Below, piece by piece: positions 7,394-14,539 of a stretch of DNA of 54,300 nucleotides. The DNA is from Alphaproteobacteria bacterium. Its GTDB lineage: Bacteria; Pseudomonadota; Alphaproteobacteria; JAUXUR01. The notes under the pieces were generated by a model. It saw only the letters and a list, made by a program, of their open reading frames with translations. It made no database searches and had not been told where the DNA came from. Both the position numbers and the translations under genes were made by a program. The DNA lies in the NCBI GenBank assembly GCA_030696155.1, contig JAUYSY010000089.1:1-54300 (forward strand), read 5' to 3'. The stretch's first letter is position 1. Each line of letters starts with the position of its first letter.

Positions 7394-9505
7394 CTAAACC
7401 ATTAAATTAAGCAATGAGGTTGTTGTGACATTGTTTTGAATTTGTATCATTTCCTCAAGCGAAGGTTCATTATTTTCCCCTCTAAAAAAATGTGTTTTTT
7501 GATTCAAATCTTGATCATTTTTTGGGTGTTCGTGCGCAAATTGAGAAGAAGAATCAGCAAAATCCAAAAGATTAAATGAAACTTTATCAGGCTGAATATC
7601 TAAGCCTGATTTCCCTAAAAGAGCCAAAAGATCTTGCCTATTCCCCTGAAACAAATCAAATCCATCTTGGTTCGAGAAAGTAAAATGTGCTTCAGTTAAT
7701 TTTGTTTCAGCATTCGTTTTTAAATCAAGATTTATCGTCCCTAATTCTTGAGGCAAAATAGAAATTTTAAGAGATTGATTACCATCCTGATTTGTTATAT
7801 TGCCAATTTTTAAGCCGACAATAGATTGATTTTGTTCATTTGCTTGATTTAACGTACTACTTTGACTTGTTAGTATAAATTCTTTTGAATTATCGGGAGT
7901 GCTTAAAATCGTAGGCGTTGGAAACACATCAATTTTTACAGGTAATTCTCTATTTTGTACTGATTGCTGATTTGTGTTTTGATGATTCATCAATTTCAAA
8001 GTTTCAGCTTGAGGACTTTCTTCCAACAATTCATTGACTTTATTTTCGGCAGGCATTACTTGGTGATTCGTATTTTGCGGATTCACCAATTTTATAATTT
8101 CTACTTGAGAATTTTCTTTCTGCAATTCATTGACTTTGTTTTCGGAAGGCATTACTTGGTGATTCGTATTTTGCGGATTCACCAATTTCAAAGTTTCAGC
8201 TTGAGGACTTTCTTTCTGTAATTCCTTAACGTTGTTTTCAATAGATACTGATTGTTGTTTCGTATTTTCTTGATTCACCAATTTTAAAGTTTCTACTTGA
8301 TGATTTTCTTCCAACAATTTTTCATTTTCAACATTTATTGGTAATTTATTATCTTGAAATTTTATAATTTGAAGTAAGAATTCAGCATCATTCAATTGAA
8401 ATAAAGATTGATCTAATTTTTTAAAATCACTTATCGCTGCATCACTAATATCAAAATCAACCTCATTTTTTTCATGAAACATATAATTTGCATTCGGATA
8501 AAACGCTAACATTTTATCATCATTACCCTTGTGCAAATCTCTAAAGTCTTTAGGAATTTCAACAGAAAAAGACGTATTTTTAATGATTGCAATATCAGAA
8601 TATTCTTCTATTTGGTTAGGTTGTTGCCCTTCTACAAAAGGAATTGATTCTACATTTGAGTCTTTAATATGGTTCTTATCGATTACAAAAGTATTTATTG
8701 AATTCCCAACATCAAAAGAAGCCTCTTTGAGATTAATATGTTTCTTTTCAGGGGCAATAGAAATTACAGCACCTTCAAATTCATTCGAATTATCTTCTTG
8801 CTCAATCAGCAAATTTGTTACGTCTTTGATATATTCTTCACTAGTTTTTTTTTGTTGATCAATTACGAAGAAATTTAGCTCGTTCTCTGGATAATCAGGA
8901 AGATCTTGTGTGTTTACGTATTGCTGTTCAATCGCCATATGAGTTGCTGCAACCTTTGAACCTTTTGAATTTTCAACCAATATAACATTATCGACCAATG
9001 GATCAGGCCCAGTCTGCTTCGTTTTTTGCGCTTCTAAAAGCCTCTTAGGAAGGTCTTGTGTGCTTACATATTGCTGTTCAATCGCTATATAAGTTGCTGC
9101 AATCTTTGAATCTTTTGAATTTACAACCAATATTGTTGGATCAATAACACTATCGACCAATGGATCAGGTACATTCTGCTTCGATTTTTGCGCTGCCAAA
9201 ATTCCCTTAGGAAGGTCTTGCGTGTTTACATGTTGCTGTTCAATCGCTATATGAGTTGCTGCAACCTTTAAACATTTTGAATTTCCAACCAATATTGTTG
9301 GATCAATAACATTATCAACCAATGGATCAGACACGTTCTGTTTTGATTTTTGAGCTGCCAAAATTTTCTTTTGGGAAGAAATTTCATCTTGTACATAAAT
9401 CTCGCGCATTGCATCTTCAAACAAACTATTTTGTTGTGATTCTATTTTGGGATGAAACGCATCCTGATTCATCGAAACAGTTAATTCTGCAATTGCTACA
9501 GACAT
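7394..9505 (-). CDS. fliK: Flagellar hook-length control protein FliK, with two tandem-repeat arrays
   Basis: FliK measures hook length and switches export specificity. The conserved C-terminal Flg_hook domain is at about residues 585-660 (SLKISILPQELGTINLDLK, then LFQGNRQDLLALLGKSGL and PDKVSFNLLDF). At 703 residues it is longer than most FliK proteins. Two tandem arrays contribute to the length: three units of 54, 54 and about 50 residues (about 48-205; key residues AAQKSKQN, DPLVD, AIEQQ, TQDLP) and almost four units of 32 residues (about 400-520; key residues AETLKL, NPQNTNHQV, KVNELQK). The rest is acidic and Asn/Gln-rich, as expected for an unfolded ruler. It is first in the fliK-flgD-flgE operon. 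Confidence 0.85.
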   Translation of the reverse strand: MSVAIAELTVSMNQDAFHPKIESQQNSLFEDAMREIYVQDEISSQKKILAAQKSKQNVSDPLVDNVIDPTILVGNSKCLKVAATHIAIEQQHVNTQDLPKGILAAQKSKQNVPDPLVDSVIDPTILVVNSKDSKIAATYIAIEQQYVSTQDLPKRLLEAQKTKQTGPDPLVDNVILVENSKGSKVAATHMAIEQQYVNTQDLPDYPENELNFFVIDQQKKTSEEYIKDVTNLLIEQEDNSNEFEGAVISIAPEKKHINLKEASFDVGNSINTFVIDKNHIKDSNVESIPFVEGQQPNQIEEYSDIAIIKNTSFSVEIPKDFRDLHKGNDDKMLAFYPNANYMFHEKNEVDFDISDAAISDFKKLDQSLFQLNDAEFLLQIIKFQDNKLPINVENEKLLEENHQVETLKLVNQENTKQQSVSIENNVKELQKESPQAETLKLVNPQNTNHQVMPSENKVNELQKENSQVEIIKLVNPQNTNHQVMPAENKVNELLEESPQAETLKLMNHQNTNQQSVQNRELPVKIDVFPTPTILSTPDNSKEFILTSQSSTLNQANEQNQSIVGLKIGNITNQDGNQSLKISILPQELGTINLDLKTNAETKLTEAHFTFSNQDGFDLFQGNRQDLLALLGKSGLDIQPDKVSFNLLDFADSSSQFAHEHPKNDQDLNQKTHFFRGENNEPSLEEMIQIQNNVTTTSLLNLMV
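7945..8308 (-). repeat. 96-bp tandem repeat within fliK
   Basis: Units at 8308-8213, 8212-8117, 8116-8021 and a partial one at 8020-7945, each encoding 32 residues. The second and third units are nearly identical in DNA sequence, so amplification looks recent. The period is a multiple of three, and the frame is kept. Confidence 0.9.
8891..9364 (-). repeat. 162-bp tandem repeat within fliK
   Basis: Units at about 9364-9203, 9202-9041 and 9040-8891. The first two encode 54 residues. The third lacks four codons (the DPTI equivalent). Substitutions between units are mostly scattered single changes. Confidence 0.9.
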
Positions 9506-9922
9506 TCTTAAACCTTATTATTAAATTACAAACACAATTCATCTGTGCGCTATATATAGGTATTGCAAAGCATATGCCAAATTCAACTATTTGATTTTAA
9601 ACAAAAAAAATATAAAACAAAAAAATTGAAATTAGCAAAAAACGGTCATTATGACAAAAATGGATATGCAAAAAATACCAAACAAAAAATAAGGCAATTT
9701 TTGCCGGCAAATTCTACCTCATGAAAAACAAAAATGATTGTTATCACCATGTGCTAAGAATATTTTTTTTAATTTATTGAATAATAAACAGTTTTTTTTT
9801 GGCATAAAAATTGTATGTATCAGATTGCTCTTAATTAAAAATTGAGCAAAAAAAATTATCCAGCAAACAAAATCGAAATGGTTTTGATAACAACTAAAGT
9901 ATCCTAGAAAGGGAGAAAAAAC
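9506..9922. other. Intergenic region between divergent fliK and flagellin genes
   Basis: An AT-rich 417-bp divergent spacer with long A and T runs. It must hold the promoters for the hook operon (leftward) and flagellin (rightward). It contains a perfect palindrome TTGCCGGCAA at 9701-9710, a possible regulator site or hairpin, and a candidate sigma-54 promoter at 9800-9814. No open reading frame of note was seen. Confidence 0.6.
9800..9814 (+). promoter_or_regulatory. Candidate sigma-54 promoter of the flagellin gene
   Basis: TGGCATA-AAAA-TTGT matches the sigma-54 pattern TGGCAC(G)-N4-TTGC with correct -24/-12 spacing, but the -12 element has GT instead of GC. Use of sigma-54 for flagellin is known in Caulobacter. 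A start near 9826 would give a leader of about 95 bases. Weak evidence on its own. Confidence 0.35.
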
Positions 9923-10771
9923 ATGAGTTTTGATGTAAATTTAGGCGCTTCGCAACGCGGTATTCTTTTTGCTATGGCAGAAGCAAGACAAGCGATTGAA
10001 ACAGGACAAGAACGCCTGACGACAGGTAAAAAGATTAACTCAGCATCTGATGATCCAATTAAATTCTTTACTGCAAATTCACTTGAAAATGATGCTTTCG
10101 ACTTTATGAAAGTCAAAGACACGTTGGGGCAAACTGTTAAGTCTTTGGAATCAACCAATAACGGCCTTACATCCATTAAAACCACACTTGACTCTATGCA
10201 AGGTATAATCAATTCCGCACGTGGCACTTCTGACGCAACAACGCTTGAAAGTCTTTCAAATACTTTTAATAGCTTGATGAATCAAGTAACCAACCTAGCC
10301 AATGACGCAACGTACAATGGTCGAAACTTCATTGCTGATACAGGTGCCGGAACTGGTGGGGCAACATTTGATTTAACACTCTATTTTGGTATCGACACGG
10401 CCACTCCTTCAACCTTTACAATTGCTGCAATTGGTGCAAGTGCTGCAAGTATTGGACTAGATTCTGCAGGTGCTTCTTGGCAAGCAAGTACAGATATTGA
10501 TGCATCACAATCCCTACTTACCGCAGCTATATCAACCATTCGTTCATCAATCCAGACATTTGCTACATCTATCAATATGTTGAAAATTCGTGATGAATTC
10601 ACAACAAAACATGTTAAAGCTCTTAAAGATGGCGCATCACAACTTGTAGAAGCTGATATCAATGAAGAAGGTGCTAAACTAAACGCACTTAAAATGAACC
10701 AATATATCGGGTTATCAAACCTTGGCTTTTCCGGTCAATTAAATCAAGGTGTTCTAAAATTACTCGGTTAA
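9923..10771 (+). CDS. fliC: Flagellin
   Basis: This is the filament subunit, exported by the flagellar type III system. The N-terminal D0/D1 domain is clear (AEARQAIETGQERLTTGKKINSASDDP, related to the NL..Sl.RLSSGLRINSA.DDA pattern; then VKSLESTNNGLTSIKTTLDSMQGI). The C-terminal D1/D0 segment ends EEGAKLNALKMNQYIGLSNLGFSGQLNQGVLKLLG. At 282 residues there is only a short central domain, so this is a minimal flagellin. The start has a strong GGGAG six bases upstream. A single gene is seen here, transcribed divergently from the hook operon and closed by a terminator. The symbol is used generically; Caulobacter-type names such as fljK are equally possible. Confidence 0.93.
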   Translation: MSFDVNLGASQRGILFAMAEARQAIETGQERLTTGKKINSASDDPIKFFTANSLENDAFDFMKVKDTLGQTVKSLESTNNGLTSIKTTLDSMQGIINSARGTSDATTLESLSNTFNSLMNQVTNLANDATYNGRNFIADTGAGTGGATFDLTLYFGIDTATPSTFTIAAIGASAASIGLDSAGASWQASTDIDASQSLLTAAISTIRSSIQTFATSINMLKIRDEFTTKHVKALKDGASQLVEADINEEGAKLNALKMNQYIGLSNLGFSGQLNQGVLKLLG

Positions 10772-10792
10772 TTGTTTTTACAATGAGTACAA

Positions 10793-10822
10793 AAGGGGCG
10801 TCATTGACGCCTCTTTTTTTAT
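10793..10822 (+). terminator. Rho-independent terminator of flagellin
   Basis: Stem AGGGGCGTC / GACGCCTCT with a short ATT loop, followed by TTTTTTT, 22 bases after the flagellin stop. Confidence 0.9.
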
Positions 10823-10912
10823 TTTAGCTTTCAGAAGGCACGAGGAACGATTTGACGCTCTATTAACCTAATGAAAATGTATACACAAAATTAATTTTCA
10901 CAGATCGCCATC

Positions 10913-11076
10913 TATACCCAAATAATCTGAAACTACCGTTTTTAGCCGATAACCTTTGGTCGCTTTTTGAACCAAAAATTTCTAAGATAAAACAATTATC
11001 TGTCTAAATTTTCGGTATCAAAAATCACCTCAAATCTCATGCCTAAAAATCGGCATTTCCAAATCATTTGGGTATA
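10913..11076. mobile_element. MITE-like element, family A, full copy
   Basis: A 164-bp non-coding element with imperfect terminal inverted repeats of about 35 bp beginning TATACCCAAAT. The outer TATA suggests TA target duplication, as in IS630-type MITEs (inference). An inner palindrome around CCTAAAAATCGG lies near the right end. A second long copy, about 90% identical by eye and inverted, is at 45817-45971; an arm-only copy is at 11533. No transposase is encoded. Confidence 0.8.
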
Positions 11077-11257
11077 TACATTTGAAAAATCCACATCGTG
11101 TGATATTTCTGTCTGTATATAAAATTGTTAATGCATCGTCAAAATATCAATTACTCATGTAAGATCTTAATTTAAAAAATTTTATTTTTCCTGTATCATT
11201 ACGTAACCAGAAAAAGTTTATAAGCCATTAAGCATTAACCAAAAAGGACAATTCCAA

Positions 11258-11545
11258 ATGGTAAAAGCGATAATTTACAAACCTTCCAAAACATCAACAC
11301 AATCAGGTCGTCAAAATACCAAAAATTGGGTTTTAACCTATACACCCTCTCCACAAAAGGCTGATTCACTTATGGGCTGGATTGGTTCAGGATCAACTAT
11401 GAATCAACTTAAACTTAAATTTTCTTCTAAAGAAAACGCAATTAATTATGCCATACAAAATGGATTGCTTTTTGAAATTCGTGAACCACACCTATCTTCA
11501 TTTAAAGAAAAATCTTATGCCGAAAATTTTACTATACCCAAATAA
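11258..11545 (+). CDS. NDUFS4-like complex I accessory subunit (ETC_C1_NDUFA4 family)
   Basis: A 95-residue protein of the family found as an accessory subunit of alphaproteobacterial and mitochondrial NADH:ubiquinone oxidoreductase. Signs are the N-terminal KAIIYKPSKTSTQSGRQNTKNWVL, the GWIGSGSTMNQLKLKFSSKENAINYA core and the conserved C-terminal KSYAENF. The usual tail after NF (a few residues, often with a terminal WTH) is missing. Instead the reading frame enters a family-A repeat arm that adds IPK and the TAA stop. The protein is probably still functional. It stands alone, away from any nuo operon, with AAAAGGA upstream of the ATG and a full family-A element 180 bp before it. Confidence 0.8.
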   Translation: MVKAIIYKPSKTSTQSGRQNTKNWVLTYTPSPQKADSLMGWIGSGSTMNQLKLKFSSKENAINYAIQNGLLFEIREPHLSSFKEKSYAENFTIPK

Positions 11546-11567
11546 TTTGGAAATGCCGATTTTTAGA
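11533..11567 (+). repeat. Family A repeat arm at the end of the NDUFS4-like gene
   Basis: Starts TATACCCAAATAATTTGG and continues AAATGCCGATTTTTAG, matching one arm of the elements at 10913 and 45817, then loses similarity. A weak echo (CAAAGGTTAT) appears at about 11627-11636, so the element may extend in degraded form to about 11655. Its first bases encode the end of the upstream gene. Confidence 0.75.
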
Positions 11568-11660
11568 CTCGAAGCTTCACTTCTCGTTTGTTCAGGCAAA
11601 CGACTGGATGTTTGGCGGGTTTTAGCAAAGGTTATTTTTTGTCCCGTAGATTGAAGAATA

Positions 11661-11806
11661 TTAGACTTCTTTCAAATCTCGCTAATGTGGGGCCAGTGAT
11701 AGAAGATTCGGCACGGATTCACTTGTATATTCTTCATACATGAGGATCTGAGCACCAAAGCGACACATCAATAGACCACAGCAACAGAGTTTCGAAAGAG
11801 GTCTAT
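11661..11806. mobile_element. MITE-like element with TAGAC-type inverted ends
   Basis: Ends TTAGACTTCTTTCAAATCTC and, inverted, TAGACCTCTTTCGAAACTC, matching at about 16 of 19 positions. The centre carries hairpin TGTAT-ATTCTTC-ATACA (11724-11740) followed by TGAG, the same type of core as in the family D elements. No coding capacity. It fills most of the gap between the NDUFS4-like gene and the gene ending at 11913. Confidence 0.6.
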
Positions 11807-11912
11807 TTTGTATATGAAGAAGTCTTGCAACATACCCTTAAAAAATCAAAAAACGAAAGATAATTATGTAAGAAATTTAAGAAAAAAATGACATCAACAT
11901 AAAATTAAGTTA

Positions 11913-12326
11913 CTATACAAACATATCCACTCTAGCTCCAGCATTATGAGCAGAACTAATAAAATCAGACTGATTTCCATAATGTGTAGGCGGGATGGTA
12001 TTAATAACTTCACCCTCTGGATCTTTATAAACAATAACCAATTGATCTTCTTCAATTGCTAAACTAGTCGTTTCAGTGTTCAAATTAATAGATTTACCAT
12101 TGTTATTGTACGTATTTAATCGAGATTCTTGTGATTCTATGTTTTGATCTGAATTTTTTTGAGTCTCAGGTGGCCACGACAAAGCACCATTCTGGAGTAA
12201 TTGCGTAAGTTGGTTTTCTTTTTCATATGATTGCGATTGAGCATCAACTTTAGATGAAGAGAGGGTATTACCTTTCAGTGAAAAGTTTGATTCAGATCGA
12301 AATTGTTGTTGTATAACGATTTCCAT
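11913..12326 (-). CDS. Hypothetical protein, possibly FlaG-like
   Basis: A 137-residue soluble protein without signal peptide. The first 85 residues are Ser/Asn/Gln-rich and probably disordered. The C-terminal part (about 88-113, QLVIVYKDPEGEVINTIPP) resembles the FlaG pattern of a hydrophobic strand, D..TGEVI and (R/N)xIPP. FlaG proteins are small and often lie near flagellin genes, which fits the location 1.1 kb from flagellin, but the match is short. The ATG at 12326 is preceded by AGGGTTTTAGA. The call remains tentative. Confidence 0.55.
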   Translation of the reverse strand: MEIVIQQQFRSESNFSLKGNTLSSSKVDAQSQSYEKENQLTQLLQNGALSWPPETQKNSDQNIESQESRLNTYNNNGKSINLNTETTSLAIEEDQLVIVYKDPEGEVINTIPPTHYGNQSDFISSAHNAGARVDMFV

Positions 12327-12480
12327 TCTAAAACCCTATATTTAAAACGATTACCAAAGGTATTATCCTAGATACATCTGATATAAAAATATTCTATCCC
12401 CCATATAAAGTCTACACAAAATAGAATATACTTGTCAAATATTGTAACACGTTGCGATCAAACAACAATTTAATTCAGTT

Positions 12481-12702
12481 TTATTGACTTTTTTTATGCA
12501 TTTGTTCTTTAATCTTTTTTTCAGCACGACGTTCATCTTCAAGTAAAATACATTTTGCATAATTTTCGCTTCCAGATTTATACCCGTAAGACAAACAATT
12601 ATCTCGACCTTCTTGAAGACCTGATATATTTGGAGAACACGCAGACAATAAAATATTAAAGCCTATGACAATATTAGTTATAAGCAGCGTATTTTTCTTC
12701 AT
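12481..12702 (-). CDS. Small putative lipoprotein
   Basis: A 73-residue protein with a lipoprotein signal (MKKNTLLITNIVIGFNILLSAC, lipobox LSAC). The mature part contains two further cysteines (NCLSYGYKSG and KCILLED) and a basic, Lys-rich tail. GAGGA lies nine bases before the ATG. It overlaps the preceding lipoprotein gene by 29 bases, so the two are a translationally coupled pair. The shared spacing of C...G..(K/S)GS....KC in both suggests they are paralogues. Function unknown. Confidence 0.65.
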   Translation of the reverse strand: MKKNTLLITNIVIGFNILLSACSPNISGLQEGRDNCLSYGYKSGSENYAKCILLEDERRAEKKIKEQMHKKSQ

Positions 12703-12886
12703 TAATCTTATCCTCGTCTACATAAAAATGTCTTTGTACACATTGAGAAAAAAAGACGGAGCCTTTCTCTAGCCCTTCATCAAAACATCTTTTTTCATAG
12801 ATCATTTTATTCTGATTCAAAAGTGGCTTTTGACACGCTGAAACGACACACCCTAAACTTATTAACACTAAAACACTTTTTTTCAT
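12674..12886 (-). CDS. Small putative lipoprotein, paralogue of its downstream neighbour
   Basis: A 70-residue protein with lipobox VSAC after a short hydrophobic segment (MKKSVLVLISLGCVVSAC). The mature part RCFDEGLEKGSVFFSQCVQRHF aligns with NCLSYGYKSGSENYAKCILLED of the next gene: Cys, Gly, Gly-Ser and Cys positions agree. The ATG at 12886 has AGAGAG upstream; a GTG directly before it is in frame but less likely. It is the first of a two-gene unit. Confidence 0.65.
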   Translation of the reverse strand: MKKSVLVLISLGCVVSACQKPLLNQNKMIYEKRCFDEGLEKGSVFFSQCVQRHFYVDEDKINEEKYAAYN

Positions 12887-12928
12887 CACAACTCTCTTTT
12901 AAGAGAAAAGTCTAAATTATTAACCGCA

Positions 12929-13096
12929 CTATTGTCTAGGCAAATGTTCAATCTTTTTTTTCTTATCACCACGTGGTGATTTTGAAAATTTTTTAGATGA
13001 TTTTTCAATAGGCTGTGAAAATACCTCAATCGAGGGAAAAACATCTTCTAAGTTTTCAATATAGCTTATAGGCTCACTTAAAGATTTTTTTCTCTT
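12929..13096 (-). pseudogene. In-frame continuation of the 13097 gene beyond a TAA codon
   Basis: After the TAA at 13097-13099 the same frame runs for 55 more codons to a TAG at 12929, starting KRKKSLSEPISYIENLEDV and ending KKKKIEHLPRQ. The first 22 residues are a copy of the repeat just upstream. In that upstream copy the codon equivalent to the TAA is CAA, so the TAA looks like a single C-to-T nonsense change. The segment is a lost C-terminus unless the stop is read through. Confidence 0.75.
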
Positions 13097-14362
13097 TTAC
13101 TTACCTCTCTTAAAAAGAGTTGGCGAGGGAAAAACATCTTCTAAATTTTCAATATGACTTATAGGTTCACTTAAAGATTTCTTACTCTTTTGTTTACCTC
13201 TTTCAAAAAGAGTTGACGATGAAAAATCATCCTCTTCTAATTTTCCACATACAGAAGAGCTTGATCCATATAAACAATTTAATTTTTCGCGTTTCTGTTT
13301 TTCAAATTTTGGTGTTAAAGACATGTCTTCAGTTTTTTGTATAGAACTCAAATCAACAAAAAAATCTCTGTCTGATAAAAACCCACTCTTTTTAGTACGA
13401 TCTCCACGTGGCGTAAAATAACCTAAAATTGATATATTGCGTTTAAGTCTTGGTGATTTTACAATGCTATCTGAAGAAGTTCTATCTGATAATATCCTAC
13501 TCTCTTTAGATGCTTCTGCACGTGGTGTAAAACATTCCATTATAGAAGAAGTCGCTTTTGAAAAATTTTCAATAAACAAACTTTTTCTACTTTTTAAAGA
13601 TATTTCATCATGATCCATTTTATATTTTTTATAATGACATTTATCTTTTATATATTCCAATAATACTGCAATCGATTCTACAGGGTAAAAATCTTTTCTT
13701 TTTTGTTCAATTTTTTCCATAATGGGGCCAACATTATCCCACTGACAATCTATGTTTTGTCGCCAAATCATAAATTGAAAAACAACTTTTTCATCAATAA
13801 TACAATCATAAAGATAAATTGGTGTTTTTACATAATAGTTGATGTCCGCATCAATGAGCTCACTCGGATAAAATTTTATATCCAAAATTGTTTGTTGCTG
13901 TGCAGCATTTAATAACTTTAATGTGTCAAGTTCACTCATACCTTTAGGAAAAACAAACCCATTCTCAATTGCCCTATAAACAAGTCCTTTTTTTATATAA
14001 ACTTCACCAAGCATCAATTTTAAAAAACTCGCCACTGATCCCAAGGGTACATTTTTAAATTCTTCAGTATCTTTTAATGGCCACTTGCTTACTGGTAGTT
14101 TTTTATTAATAAAAATTGGCCATGGATCATTATCCATATCAACGTGAACAAGTTTTTTCTTTTTAATTTTTTTAGGTTCAACAAGCAATTCATCCAATGA
14201 CAAAAGCGGTATGTCTTTCTTACGTTCAGAAGATTTTTGAATTGTTTCAATAACATCTAAAGACACATCTGATCCCTTTCGGGGCGATGAGAGAACATCA
14301 TTTTCTTGAATAAAACAAATTAAAAACAATACTATAATCAGGTTGAAATACATTGTTTTCAT
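13097..14362 (-). CDS. Exported repeat protein of unknown function, cut by a nonsense codon
   Basis: 421 residues from the ATG at 14362 (AAGGTGAG five bases upstream; a GTG at 14371 is the alternative). The signal peptide is MKTMYFNLIIVLFLICFIQENDVLSS. The central part (about residues 60-250) has no family I recognise. The C-terminal third is Ser/Lys/Arg-rich with internal duplications: ECFTPRAEASKESRILSDR versus GYFTPRGDRTKKSGFLSDR, and a 31-residue unit (KSKKSLSEPISHIENLEDV then FPSPTLFKRGK). The reading frame stops at a TAA inside the second copy of this unit but continues in frame to 12929. The basic, repeated tail could be a surface or effector-like region (inference only). Confidence 0.7.
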   Translation of the reverse strand: MKTMYFNLIIVLFLICFIQENDVLSSPRKGSDVSLDVIETIQKSSERKKDIPLLSLDELLVEPKKIKKKKLVHVDMDNDPWPIFINKKLPVSKWPLKDTEEFKNVPLGSVASFLKLMLGEVYIKKGLVYRAIENGFVFPKGMSELDTLKLLNAAQQQTILDIKFYPSELIDADINYYVKTPIYLYDCIIDEKVVFQFMIWRQNIDCQWDNVGPIMEKIEQKRKDFYPVESIAVLLEYIKDKCHYKKYKMDHDEISLKSRKSLFIENFSKATSSIMECFTPRAEASKESRILSDRTSSDSIVKSPRLKRNISILGYFTPRGDRTKKSGFLSDRDFFVDLSSIQKTEDMSLTPKFEKQKREKLNCLYGSSSSVCGKLEEDDFSSSTLFERGKQKSKKSLSEPISHIENLEDVFPSPTLFKRGK

Positions 14363-14539
14363 TTTTCTCACCTTTTGTTATTGAACCTATCTATTAAAGC
14401 ACAATTTTTATATTTGGTTAATACTAACTTTTATAAAAATCATGGGCCTTGTTATTACATGAAAATTGCACGAATCTATTGCAAAAAAGTTTCAGATGCG
14501 GTAAAAATAACTATTGGGGTTGTATTTTAGGTTTTTTTA

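Noticed and set aside
7394..9505. Repeat arrays in fliK as a CRISPR array
   Set aside because: Repeats are directly abutting, in frame and coding; no spacers.
11153..11166. CTCATGTAAGATC upstream of the NDUFS4-like gene as a sixth hairpin core
   Set aside because: The partner TTACA arm is missing nearby, so no stem forms.
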